A stretch of 26,820 bases of DNA from an uncultured Kineothrix sp. Lineage in GTDB: Bacteria; Bacillota; Clostridia; Lachnospirales; Lachnospiraceae. The notes beneath the pieces are model-generated. The model had not been told where the DNA came from, did not search any database, and saw only the letters and a list, made by a program, of their open reading frames with translations. Shown one piece after another: positions 1 through 7,135 of this stretch. The stretch's first letter is position 1. Each line of letters starts with the position of its first letter. The DNA is taken from positions 13,900 through 40,719 of the forward strand of contig CAJUMD010000017.1 of assembly GCA_910587275.1 (NCBI GenBank), read 5' to 3'. The position numbers were made by a program, and so were the translations under genes.

Positions 1-1599
1 ATCATGATTACCGGGGAAGCATTTTTCATTGTAAACAACGGGTTAGAGAACTTCTTTACGAGGGACGGTTCCTTCTATGTGGACGGTGCGGGCAATCTTG
101 CCATGACCAGCAGCGGTTACAATGTCATGGGATGGCAGGTAGATCCTGAAACGGGCAATCCGAAGAAGGATACGGTATCCCCGCTGCAGATTATGAACGA
201 TGCGAACATGACCTATGATGCGGCAGCTACCACGGACGGCAGGGTATCGGGTATTCTTGACAGAAACGATACACAGGTTAACAGTTCTTCGGGACGTATC
301 ATGAACCTGGAATTTTATGATAAGAAGGGGTATTTATATACGGCGAAGTTCAGTATCCATTCCGCAGGACAGACAGGGAGGTATTACGTATCGCTGGATG
401 ATATTTTGGATTCCGGTACCGGAAAATCCATTGGACCTGACATGTTGGGATTGGTGACATTCGGCAGCAAGACAATGGAAGTGGATTGTTCCATTTCAAA
501 GAGCTGTTCGACGACGCCGACCTTGGCGGGGACGGTAGCATTCAGTTCGGCTACGGGTGTTACGGTACCGACTATTACTCCGACAATCGGTGCTGAGCTG
601 GTTGCGGGTGCCGGCGGATTGGCTGCAGATGTGGCTGCCGTATACGGCATCAATGCAACGGATGCGGCAACGATTACAAATGCTTCGATTAATGCGAAAG
701 GACAGTTGGTGATTACGGGTCCCGCAAATCAGGTAGGAACCAAGGCTCCGATTGCCGGGGTAACCGTAACACCGAATATTACTTCTGCAGCCGTAACGGT
801 AGGCGGTACGACGCATACTGCAGGTGTGGGAAAATATACGTTTGATCCTGCCACAGGAACCATTACGGCTACTGCCGGGCAGACGCCGGCTCCAACACCG
901 GTACCCACAGCAGCGGATATTTCAGTGATGTATAACGGGTTAAATCTCGGTACGGAGGGTGTAAAGGAATTTACAATCGAGCAGGATGGTACCTTAACGA
1001 TTACAAAAAAAGATGTGCAGAATTCTGCCAATCTTATTTATGATGTGGGAACAGGTTTATTTGATAGTGTGGGAGGAAATAATGAAGGATTAATTACGCT
1101 TGGTCTTGCGGGTGCGGGTGATATGTTTGAAGATATCAGCATTAATTTCTCAAATACGAAGAACGTAAACAACGGCGGCTCCAGTACGGTAGGGGCTGCA
1201 AAGGGAACGGCAAAGGGACTTGGCACCGGGCGTAAAATCGGTGACATGATCGGTATTTCCATCGCCAAGAACGGTATCATTACCGCATCCTATGACAACG
1301 GTATGAGCCGGTGTTTGGGGCAGATTGCAACGGCGACGTTTGCCAATGCATCCGGTCTTGAGAAACAGGGCGACAACCTCTATTCCGCAACGATGAACTC
1401 CGGCGAGTTTGACGGTATCGGTGAGGACATCGAAGCAGGCGGCGGCTATATGCAGTCCGGCGTATTGGAGATGAGTAACGTCGATTTGTCACAGGAATTT
1501 ACGGAAATGATTACCACCCAAAGGGGATTTCAGGCAAACAGCCGTATTATTACGGTTTCCGACACAATGTTAGAGGAATTGACAAACCTTAAGCGTTAG
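1..1599 (+). CDS. flgE: Flagellar hook protein FlgE, 3' part (5' end outside window)
   Basis: This is the subunit of the flagellar hook, the curved joint outside the cell between rod and filament. The reading frame is open from base 1, so the ATG at base 4 is an internal Met and the true start lies upstream. The first visible residues (GEAFFIVNNG, then FTRDGSFYVD) are the conserved N-terminal core found in hook and rod proteins. The last 60 residues (LEMSNVDLSQEFTEMITTQR, then GFQANSRIITVSDTMLEEL) are the classic FlgE/FlgG C-terminal helix used for axial packing. Between them, roughly residues 165-330, lies an Ala/Thr/Gly/Pro-rich stretch that probably forms the surface-exposed, variable hook domain. 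The visible part is over 530 residues, long for a FlgE. The stop codon is followed by a promoter-like site and a stem-loop before flbD. Confidence 0.95.
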   Translation: MMITGEAFFIVNNGLENFFTRDGSFYVDGAGNLAMTSSGYNVMGWQVDPETGNPKKDTVSPLQIMNDANMTYDAAATTDGRVSGILDRNDTQVNSSSGRIMNLEFYDKKGYLYTAKFSIHSAGQTGRYYVSLDDILDSGTGKSIGPDMLGLVTFGSKTMEVDCSISKSCSTTPTLAGTVAFSSATGVTVPTITPTIGAELVAGAGGLAADVAAVYGINATDAATITNASINAKGQLVITGPANQVGTKAPIAGVTVTPNITSAAVTVGGTTHTAGVGKYTFDPATGTITATAGQTPAPTPVPTAADISVMYNGLNLGTEGVKEFTIEQDGTLTITKKDVQNSANLIYDVGTGLFDSVGGNNEGLITLGLAGAGDMFEDISINFSNTKNVNNGGSSTVGAAKGTAKGLGTGRKIGDMIGISIAKNGIITASYDNGMSRCLGQIATATFANASGLEKQGDNLYSATMNSGEFDGIGEDIEAGGGYMQSGVLEMSNVDLSQEFTEMITTQRGFQANSRIITVSDTMLEELTNLKR

Positions 1600-1608
1600 T
1601 AATATAAT
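1579..1608 (+). promoter_or_regulatory. Candidate vegetative (SigA-type) promoter at the 3' end of flgE
   Basis: TTGACA at 1579-1584 and TATAAT at 1603-1608 both match the SigA consensus perfectly and are separated by 18 bases. The -35 box lies in the last codons of flgE and the -10 box just after its stop. Transcription would start near 1614-1616 and read into flbD, motA and the rest of the operon. The -35 falls on Leu-Thr codons of a conserved protein end, so chance cannot be excluded. Confidence 0.55.
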
Positions 1609-1619
1609 GGGAGTGGTAT

Positions 1620-1668
1620 AACTGGCAGGGGAATGCCGAAGGATGCACCGGAGCATCCCCTGCCGGTT
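1620..1668 (+). other. GC-rich stem-loop between flgE and flbD
   Basis: Bases 1620-1636 pair with 1653-1668, with a single bulged A and one G-U pair; the GC-rich core is GGCAGGGG against CCCCTGCC. The loop is 16 bases. No U-run follows, so it is not a standard intrinsic terminator. If the promoter at 1579-1608 is active, the hairpin sits within a few bases of the new 5' end, where it could protect the mRNA. If not, it is an intercistronic hairpin that could stabilise the upstream flgE message. Confidence 0.6.
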
Positions 1669-1690
1669 CACTATGAGGGAGAGTGGACAA

Positions 1691-1876
1691 ATGATTGAGG
1701 TAACGAAGATAAACGGAATCAAGGTTCTGATTAACCCTGATCTGATGGAACTGGTGGAGGAAACACCGGATACAGTCATATCATTTACCACGGGCCGCAA
1801 AATAATTGTAAAAGAAAGTAGACAAGAAGTGAAAAATCTAGTAAAATCGTATAGAAAGGATATTTTTGCGGATTGA
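1691..1876 (+). CDS. flbD: FlbD/SwrD family flagellar protein
   Basis: This is a small cytoplasmic protein of 61 residues that begins MIEVTKINGIKVLINPDLME, which is diagnostic of the FlbD family. The family also shows the ETPDTVISFTTGRKIIVKE core seen here. In Bacillus subtilis the homologue SwrD lies between flgE and fliL and raises the motor torque needed for swarming, and in many clostridia flbD precedes motA, as it does here. The start at 1691 was chosen over an in-frame ATG at 1643 because the longer form would add 16 atypical residues translated from the stem-loop. The chosen start also has the purine-rich GAGGGAGAG about ten bases upstream. The family's biochemical mechanism is not settled. 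Confidence 0.9.
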   Translation: MIEVTKINGIKVLINPDLMELVEETPDTVISFTTGRKIIVKESRQEVKNLVKSYRKDIFAD

Positions 1877-1899
1877 CGCGGAAATGTGGGTGAGGATTC

Positions 1900-2706
1900 G
1901 TGGATATAGCATCAATTATCGGTCTTGTAGTTTGTGGAATCATGATTATATTTGGTATCCTGTCCAGTAGTGGATATGATATCGCGGCTTTTGGTAACTT
2001 TGTCGATGTGCCTTCCATATTCATTACACTGGGTGGTTCTTTCGCCTGCGTGCTGGCTTGTTATTCCATGGAAAATTTCCTTGGCGGATTAAAGAGTATC
2101 AAGCTGATTTTTAAAGCACCGACGATTAACACGCCGGAGATGATACAGAAAGTAATCGAATTATCGAACGTTGCCCGTAAGGAAGGTTTACTTTCCTTGG
2201 AAGAAGCGGCATCGGATTTGAATGATGATTTTCTTAAGAAAGGAATACTGCTTATCGTGGATGGTACCGATCCGGAGTTGGTCCGTGCCATTATGGAAAC
2301 GGAACTGGTGAGCTTGGAAGACAGGCATAAGTCAAAAATCGGTTTTTGGGACCAGGTTGCCGCGATGGGACCCGCATGGGGGATGATTGGTACGCTGATT
2401 GGTTTGGTTAACATGTTGCAGCAGATGGATGACCCTTCGGCAATCGGACCGAACATGGCGGTGGCGCTGATTACCACTTTGTACGGCTCCATGCTGGCGA
2501 ACTGGATTTGTGCTCCGGTTTCCAATAAGTTAAAAGAAAATAACGGGCAGGAGGTTATGTTGAAAGAGATTATGATAGAAGGTCTTCTTTCCATACAGGC
2601 AGGCGAGAACCCAAGGGTAATCGAAGAAAAGCTGAAATCCTTCCTTGCCCCTCAGGATAGAGTAGCACAGGGTGCAGGCGAGGACGGAGGTGACGCGGTT
2701 GGCTAA
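1900..2706 (+). CDS. motA: Flagellar motor stator protein MotA
   Basis: MotA is a membrane subunit of the ion-driven stator that pushes on FliG in the rotor. The 268-residue length and layout fit the family: four membrane helices (about residues 3-21, 34-54, 150-172 and 183-205) with a large cytoplasmic loop between helices 2 and 3. Arg93 and Glu101 in ARKEGLLSLE have the same spacing as the torque-generating Arg90/Glu98 pair of E. coli. The motif AAMGPAWGMIGTLIGLV and prolines 158 and 206 match the conserved ion-path prolines. Translation starts at a GTG with GGTGAGG just upstream. The 3' end overlaps motB by eight bases, which suggests translational coupling and balanced stator stoichiometry. 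Whether H+ or Na+ is used cannot be told from the sequence. Confidence 0.95.
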   Translation: MDIASIIGLVVCGIMIIFGILSSSGYDIAAFGNFVDVPSIFITLGGSFACVLACYSMENFLGGLKSIKLIFKAPTINTPEMIQKVIELSNVARKEGLLSLEEAASDLNDDFLKKGILLIVDGTDPELVRAIMETELVSLEDRHKSKIGFWDQVAAMGPAWGMIGTLIGLVNMLQQMDDPSAIGPNMAVALITTLYGSMLANWICAPVSNKLKENNGQEVMLKEIMIEGLLSIQAGENPRVIEEKLKSFLAPQDRVAQGAGEDGGDAVG

Positions 2707-3523
2707 GAAAAAAAGGGAAGATCCGCAAAAGCCGCCGGCACTATGGAAAGATACTTTTGCCGACCTGATGAACCTGCTTTTGTGTTTCTTCGTGTTATTG
2801 TTCTCCATGTCTACGGTGGATGCGCAGAAGTTTGAACAGGTGGCGGCATCTTTCTCCCAAAGTTTCAGTATTTTTTCGGGAGGCGCGCAGGCAATCGGGG
2901 ATGGTATTTTGGTAAGTGCCGGTATGAGCCAGTTGAACGAACTGGATGAATACATTAACAGTACGGGTAAGGCGGCGGAAAATGACGAGACGCCGAAAGA
3001 TTTAAAAGAAACCCAGGAACTGGAAGAAGCGGTGGAACAAATTGAACAGGCAAAGTTGGAGGAATCCGAAGAACTTGCCGAGAAGATTGATGAAGCGGTG
3101 CGGGAACAGAATTTGGAAGGTGTGGTGGATATTGAATTTACCTCCCAATATGTGCAGCTTACACTGCAGGGGTCGTTGTTGTTTGATTCAGGAAGTACGG
3201 AATTAAAGGAACAGTCCCTGCCGGTACTTGACCAAATCGGCGTGATGTTGGAACGCTATGCGGAGAGTACCATAGAAATAGAAGGGCATACGGACAATGT
3301 ACCGATGTCGGGAGCAAAGTACTCCAATAACGATGAACTTAGCGGCGGAAGATCGCTTTCCGTATTCAATTATTTGATGGGGCACACAAACTTGGATCCT
3401 TCGATGGTGAAACACTCCGGAAGGGGAGAATATGTCCCGATTGCGGATAATTCAACACCGGAAGGCAGGGCATTGAACCGCAGGGTGGAAATACGCATCT
3501 ATAATTCGCTGAGTTCCTATTAA
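2699..3523 (+). CDS. motB: Flagellar motor stator protein MotB
   Basis: MotB is the partner of MotA. It anchors the stator to peptidoglycan and carries the ion-binding aspartate. From the TTG start it is 274 residues. A basic N-terminus (AKKKRED) leads into a single membrane helix, FADLMNLLLCFFVLLFSMS, in which Asp22 is the counterpart of E. coli Asp32. A charged Glu-rich segment (about residues 95-135) is followed by an OmpA-like peptidoglycan-binding domain, with LLFDSGS, EGHTDNVP and ALNRRVEIRIY as its landmarks. The TTG at 2699 is preferred because GGAGG sits eight bases upstream and the protein then begins exactly where the family does. In-frame GTG codons at 2672 and 2690 would add residues with no good ribosome site. 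Confidence 0.93.
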   Translation: MAKKKREDPQKPPALWKDTFADLMNLLLCFFVLLFSMSTVDAQKFEQVAASFSQSFSIFSGGAQAIGDGILVSAGMSQLNELDEYINSTGKAAENDETPKDLKETQELEEAVEQIEQAKLEESEELAEKIDEAVREQNLEGVVDIEFTSQYVQLTLQGSLLFDSGSTELKEQSLPVLDQIGVMLERYAESTIEIEGHTDNVPMSGAKYSNNDELSGGRSLSVFNYLMGHTNLDPSMVKHSGRGEYVPIADNSTPEGRALNRRVEIRIYNSLSSY

Positions 3524-3544
3524 GAGAGTGGGAGGAAGTTTTAC

Positions 3545-4072
3545 ATGAAGAAAAATTTACTGTCCATAATAATACTGGCATTGCTCATCGTGAATATCGT
3601 GCTGACGGCGATTATGATGTTCAGCGTGGTGGGCGCGTCAAAGAAGACATCACAGCTTGTGACGGATATTGCGTCCGTGTTAAAGCTGGAACTGGAAGGC
3701 GGACCGGACGGAAGTGCGGTCAGGGATGTTCCGCTTTCCCAAACGGAAGTTTATAACGTACCGGAACTTACCGTGGCGATGCGTGCGGAAGAAGGGGTGG
3801 AGGGCACGCAGTATTGTCTGGTCAGCATCGTTCTTTCCATTGACACGAAGGCGAAGGGATATAAGGATTACGGTTCGGCAGAAACCATGGAGTCCTATTC
3901 TCCCCTGATTTCCAGTGAAATCAATACGGTGCTTGGAAGCTATACGGTGAATGAGCTTAAGTCTCCGGCAGCACAGGATGAGGCGAAGGCAAGAATACTG
4001 GCGAGCCTCCAAAAGATGTTTGATTCGGATTTCATCTATAATGTTTCGTTTAGTGACATTAAGTTCTCATAA
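3545..4072 (+). CDS. fliL: Flagellar basal body-associated protein FliL
   Basis: This is a single-pass membrane protein that rings the stator and supports torque under load. The 175-residue product has a short basic start (MKKN), a strong membrane helix at about residues 5-28, then an extracytoplasmic domain ending in LQKMFDSDFIYNVSFSDIKF, which matches the typical FliL ending (a final segment leading to the peri-stator surface). The domain itself is weakly conserved in sequence; position between motB and fliM and the overall layout carry most of the call. GGGAGG lies about ten bases before the ATG. Confidence 0.85.
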   Translation: MKKNLLSIIILALLIVNIVLTAIMMFSVVGASKKTSQLVTDIASVLKLELEGGPDGSAVRDVPLSQTEVYNVPELTVAMRAEEGVEGTQYCLVSIVLSIDTKAKGYKDYGSAETMESYSPLISSEINTVLGSYTVNELKSPAAQDEAKARILASLQKMFDSDFIYNVSFSDIKFS

Positions 4073-4105
4073 TCTGCTAAAAAGAAAAGGCAGGAGGTGA
4101 CTTAA

Positions 4106-5086
4106 GTGGGTGAGGTACTGTCACAAAGCGAAATAGATAATCTGCTCGCCGCGCTTAGCACGGGCGAGCTGGATGTAGATGATATGCAGGAGAACAATGA
4201 CAAACAGGTCAAGAATTATGATTTTAAACGGCCCGTGAAGTTCTCCAAGGAGCATTTGCGTACATTGGAAATCATCCATGAACATTATGGACGGCTTGTA
4301 TCCACGAACCTTCCGGTTTATTTACGCAAGAATATACAGGTCAGTGTGGCAAGCTCCGAAACGGTAACGTTTGAGGAATTTTCCAATGCGTTATCCAATC
4401 CGGTTATTTTGGGAATCATTAACTTTTCCCCGCTCCCGGGTAATATCATCATAGACCTGTCGCCCAATTTAGGGTTTGCAATGATAGACAGGATGCTTGG
4501 TGGTCAGGGAACTCCTTTGGAAAAAAACAGGGATTTCTCGGAAATAGAAATGACGATACTGGAAAAAATCATAATTGTCTGTATGCAGCTTATGAGGGAA
4601 CCATGGAAAAACGTGGTGGACATATCGCCCATGCTGGAGCGGATTGAAACGAATCCACAGTTTGCGCAGGTTATAGCCCCCAGTGACATGGTTGCCATCG
4701 TCACGATGAACATAAAAATCGGCGACGTGGAAGGCTTCATGAATATCTGTCTCCCGTTCTTCACGCTGGAGAACGTAATGGATAACCTGAATACGAAGTA
4801 CTGGTATTCCACCATGAAGGAGAGCGATGACGAAAATTATGAGGAATATATTGAATCCATGATTCGCAGGGTGAGCATTCCCGTAAAGGCTGTCCTTGGA
4901 ATGAGCACCATTTCAGTTAACGATTTTGTTTGTCTCCAGCCGGGCGATATCATACGGCTGGATAAGGATGTTGACAATGAACTGAATGTTTATGTCGGAA
5001 ATATAAAGAAATTTACCGCGTTACCGGGATCCAGCAAAGACAGATATGCTGTGAGGGTCACCTCGGTAATCAGAGAGGGGGAGTAA
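4106..5086 (+). CDS. fliM: Flagellar motor switch protein FliM
   Basis: FliM is the C-ring switch subunit that binds phospho-CheY and sets the direction of rotation. The 326-residue length is typical. Residues 5-16 (LSQSEIDNLLAA) are the conserved CheY-P-binding peptide. The middle domain has the marks NFSPLPGNIIIDLSPNLGFA and MIDRMLGGQG (the GGxG loop that contacts FliG). The C-terminal domain, from about residue 245, is the FliN-like SpoA fold, with VLGMSTISVNDFVCLQPGDI and GDIIRLDKDV. Translation starts at a GTG with a strong AGGAGGTG site at 4092-4099. One base separates the stop from the fliY start, so the two switch proteins are almost certainly coupled. Confidence 0.96.
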   Translation: MGEVLSQSEIDNLLAALSTGELDVDDMQENNDKQVKNYDFKRPVKFSKEHLRTLEIIHEHYGRLVSTNLPVYLRKNIQVSVASSETVTFEEFSNALSNPVILGIINFSPLPGNIIIDLSPNLGFAMIDRMLGGQGTPLEKNRDFSEIEMTILEKIIIVCMQLMREPWKNVVDISPMLERIETNPQFAQVIAPSDMVAIVTMNIKIGDVEGFMNICLPFFTLENVMDNLNTKYWYSTMKESDDENYEEYIESMIRRVSIPVKAVLGMSTISVNDFVCLQPGDIIRLDKDVDNELNVYVGNIKKFTALPGSSKDRYAVRVTSVIREGE

Positions 5087-5087
5087 C

Positions 5088-6329
5088 ATGGACGGAATGT
5101 TATCTCAGGATGAAATAAATGCATTGTTGAACGGAATGGATTTGTCGGAGGCAGAAGGGGACAGCGAAGATGCTGCCGAAGAAAGTTCCGGTTCCGTGAT
5201 TGATGAAAGCCTGCTGACGGAAGTTGAGAGAGATGCAGTCGGGGAAATAGCCAATATCAGTATGGGTTCTTCTGCGACCACGTTGTATTCCCTCGTAAAC
5301 AGAAAAGTCGATATTACGACGCCGAAGGTATCCCTGTCCGACTGGGCGGGGGTTGTGGAAGGATACGAAAGACCCTGCGTATTTATCCAAATTAAGTATA
5401 CGGCCGGACTGGATGGTTCCAATATCCTTGTGTTAAAGGAACATGATGTTAAGGTTATCACCGACCTCATGATGGGCGGCGATGGTACCAATACGGAAGG
5501 AGAACTCGGGGAACTGCATTTAAGTGCAATTTCCGAAGCCATGAACCAAATGATGGGTTCTGCGGCAACTTCACTTTCCACCATGCTTGGCATGATGATT
5601 GATATCAGTCCCCCGGAGGCAAGCCTTGTGGATTTGAATGCCTTTAAGAAGGGCGGAGATATAGCTTCCTTTTTGGACGGTACCTTTGCGAAGATTGCTT
5701 TCCGGATGCAGATTGGGGATGTGGTGGACAGTACTATCATGCAGTTGTATCCGATTGAATTTGCCAAGAGCATTTATGATACCGTAAAGGGTAATCAGGA
5801 TGTGGCAGAAGAAGAAGCGCCTGCGCCTGCACCGACACCAGCACCCGCTCCTGCAGCGCCTGCACCGGCACCGCAGCCGGATATGTCGCAGATGGCGATG
5901 GGAGCACAGCAGCCGATGGGAATGCCGCAGATGCAGATGGGGATGCCCCAAATGCAGATGGCGATGCCCCAAATGGGAATGCCGCAGCAACCGATGGGAA
6001 TGCCTCAAATGCAGATGGCGATGCCCCAAATGAATATGAATGTCCAACCAGCACAGTTCCAGAATTTTTCTGCGGATTACAGTGCAATTCCAAGCAGCGA
6101 AAACATAGGGCTGATTATGGATGTGCCGTTGGAAGTTACGGTGGAACTTGGAAGAACAAGCAAATCGATTTCCGAGATTTTAGACTTTGCACCCGGTACA
6201 ATTATTGAGCTGGATAAGATTGCCGGTGAGCCGATAGATGTATTAGTAAACGGTAAATTTGTAGCGAAGGGCGAAGTGGTGGTAATTGAAGAAAGTTTTG
6301 GTATCCGCGTAACTGAAATTATCAAGTAA
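5088..6329 (+). CDS. fliY: Flagellar motor switch phosphatase FliY (CheC-like domain plus FliN domain)
   Basis: FliY is a C-ring component that both helps switch the motor and removes phosphate from CheY-P. The 413 residues divide as follows. Residues 4-15 (MLSQDEINALLN) form a CheY-P-binding peptide like that of FliM. A CheC-type domain (about 40-235) carries two phosphatase centres, Glu53/Asn56 in GEIANISMG and Glu150/Asn153 in SEAMNQMMG. A Pro/Ala-rich linker (244-264) and a Met-rich repeat (266-318) follow. The protein ends in a FliN/SpoA domain (about 340-413) with MDVPLEVTVELGR and APGTIIELDK. It replaces the short FliN of enteric bacteria, as in Bacillus and Thermotoga. The Met-rich segment is unusual and is listed separately. 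Confidence 0.94.
   Translation: MDGMLSQDEINALLNGMDLSEAEGDSEDAAEESSGSVIDESLLTEVERDAVGEIANISMGSSATTLYSLVNRKVDITTPKVSLSDWAGVVEGYERPCVFIQIKYTAGLDGSNILVLKEHDVKVITDLMMGGDGTNTEGELGELHLSAISEAMNQMMGSAATSLSTMLGMMIDISPPEASLVDLNAFKKGGDIASFLDGTFAKIAFRMQIGDVVDSTIMQLYPIEFAKSIYDTVKGNQDVAEEEAPAPAPTPAPAPAAPAPAPQPDMSQMAMGAQQPMGMPQMQMGMPQMQMAMPQMGMPQQPMGMPQMQMAMPQMNMNVQPAQFQNFSADYSAIPSSENIGLIMDVPLEVTVELGRTSKSISEILDFAPGTIIELDKIAGEPIDVLVNGKFVAKGEVVVIEESFGIRVTEIIK
5883..6041 (+). repeat. Met-Pro-Gln tandem repeat within fliY
   Basis: An imperfect coding repeat built on an 18-base unit, approximately atgccccaaatgcagatg (MPQMQM), with shorter GMPQ variants. It encodes FliY residues 266-318, in which 20 of 53 residues are Met. 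The array lies between the phosphatase and FliN domains and directly follows a Pro/Ala repeat. Near-identical units suggest recent expansion by slippage or unequal recombination. Confidence 0.85.
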
Positions 6330-6334
6330 TCAAA

Positions 6335-6353
6335 TGACCGGAAAAAGGGGTCA
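6335..6353 (+). other. Short stem-loop between fliY and cheY
   Basis: TGACC at 6335-6339 pairs with GGTCA at 6349-6353 around a nine-base A/G-rich loop. It lies six bases after the fliY stop and is followed by purine-rich sequence, not a U-run, so it is not a terminator. It is short enough to be chance. Confidence 0.25.
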
Positions 6354-6385
6354 AGTAAGAAGAAAGGGAATAGGAGAAAAAGAAT

Positions 6386-6748
6386 ATGGCTAAGAATATT
6401 TTAATTTGTGATGATGCGGCATTTATGCGTATGATGATTAAGGATATCCTTACGAAAAACGGATACAACGTGGCTGGGGAAGCGGAAAACGGTGCGAAGG
6501 CGGTGGAAAAATATAACGAGTTAAATCCCGACCTCGTGCTTATGGATATTACGATGCCGGAAATGGACGGTATCCAGGCACTTAAGAAAATTAAGGAGTC
6601 CAATCCCGGCGCACTTGTCATCATGTGTTCTGCCATGGGACAGCAGGCAATGGTTATCGAATCCATTCAGGCAGGGGCAAAGGACTTCATCGTGAAGCCG
6701 TTCCAGGCGGACCGTGTGTTGGAAGCCGTTAAGAAAGTAGTAGGTTAA
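6386..6748 (+). CDS. cheY: Chemotaxis response regulator CheY
   Basis: CheY is the single-domain receiver that takes phosphate from CheA and binds FliM/FliY to change rotation. The product is 120 residues and consists only of the receiver fold. The acidic pocket is Asp9/Asp10, the phosphorylated residue is Asp54 (VLMDITMPEMDG), the switch hydroxyl is Ser82 (MCSAMG), and Lys104 is in the IVKPF motif. There is no output domain, and the location between the two switch genes and the export genes is that of B. subtilis cheY. AGGAG precedes the ATG. The stop codon abuts the fliO start without any gap. Confidence 0.95.
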   Translation: MAKNILICDDAAFMRMMIKDILTKNGYNVAGEAENGAKAVEKYNELNPDLVLMDITMPEMDGIQALKKIKESNPGALVIMCSAMGQQAMVIESIQAGAKDFIVKPFQADRVLEAVKKVVG

Positions 6749-7126
6749 ATGTTACTTACGTTATCGGACGGTATGGATTCGTTTTTGCAGTTGTGTACGG
6801 TATTGTTTCTTTTTGTTTTGGTACTGTTTGTCACCTGGCTAGCCACGAAATGGATTGCCAGGGTACAGGGCAGTGTAAATGCCCATAATGTGAATATTGA
6901 GACGGTGGAAACGTACCGCCTGACGGCGAATAAATATATTCAAATCGTAAGGACCGGGGAGAAATATTTGGCAGTAGCAATCTGCAGGGATACGGTTACG
7001 TTCCTTGCGGAAATACCCGCCGAGCAGATTCATTTACAAGATAAACCGGCTGCTGCCATGCCTGATTTTAAGAAAATACTTGAAATGGCAAGAGGAAAAG
7101 ACAACAACCGAAAGAATGAAGAATAG
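6749..7126 (+). CDS. fliO: Flagellar biosynthetic protein FliO (FliZ in Bacillus)
   Basis: FliO helps assemble the FliP ring of the export gate. The 125-residue product has one membrane helix at about residues 14-34 (LCTVLFLFVLVLFVTWLA), followed by a cytoplasmic beta-rich domain with IETVETYRLTANKYIQIVRT and EKYLAVAICRD, which match the FliO pattern of a Leu-rich start, a K-x-I-x-I-V strand and a G-x-x-Y-L-x-V-x strand. Position immediately before fliP is diagnostic. Its ATG directly follows the cheY stop with no ribosome site of its own other than sequence inside cheY, so translation is probably coupled to cheY. Confidence 0.82.
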   Translation: MLLTLSDGMDSFLQLCTVLFLFVLVLFVTWLATKWIARVQGSVNAHNVNIETVETYRLTANKYIQIVRTGEKYLAVAICRDTVTFLAEIPAEQIHLQDKPAAAMPDFKKILEMARGKDNNRKNEE

Positions 7127-7135
7127 GCGAGATAA

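Noticed and set aside
1643..1690. Longer N-terminus for FlbD from the ATG at 1643
   Set aside because: It would be translated through the stem-loop and add residues not seen in the family; the ATG at 1691 fits better.
5105..5773. 222-residue open frame on the minus strand opposite fliY
   Set aside because: It lies wholly inside a well-supported gene, has low-complexity Ser/Ile-rich composition and no recognisable domain. The same applies to long minus-strand frames at 11407-12183, 16444-17199, 22778-23446 and 23338-24048.
5883..6041. Tandem repeat as a CRISPR array
   Set aside because: Units are contiguous, in frame and without spacers; it is a coding repeat in fliY.
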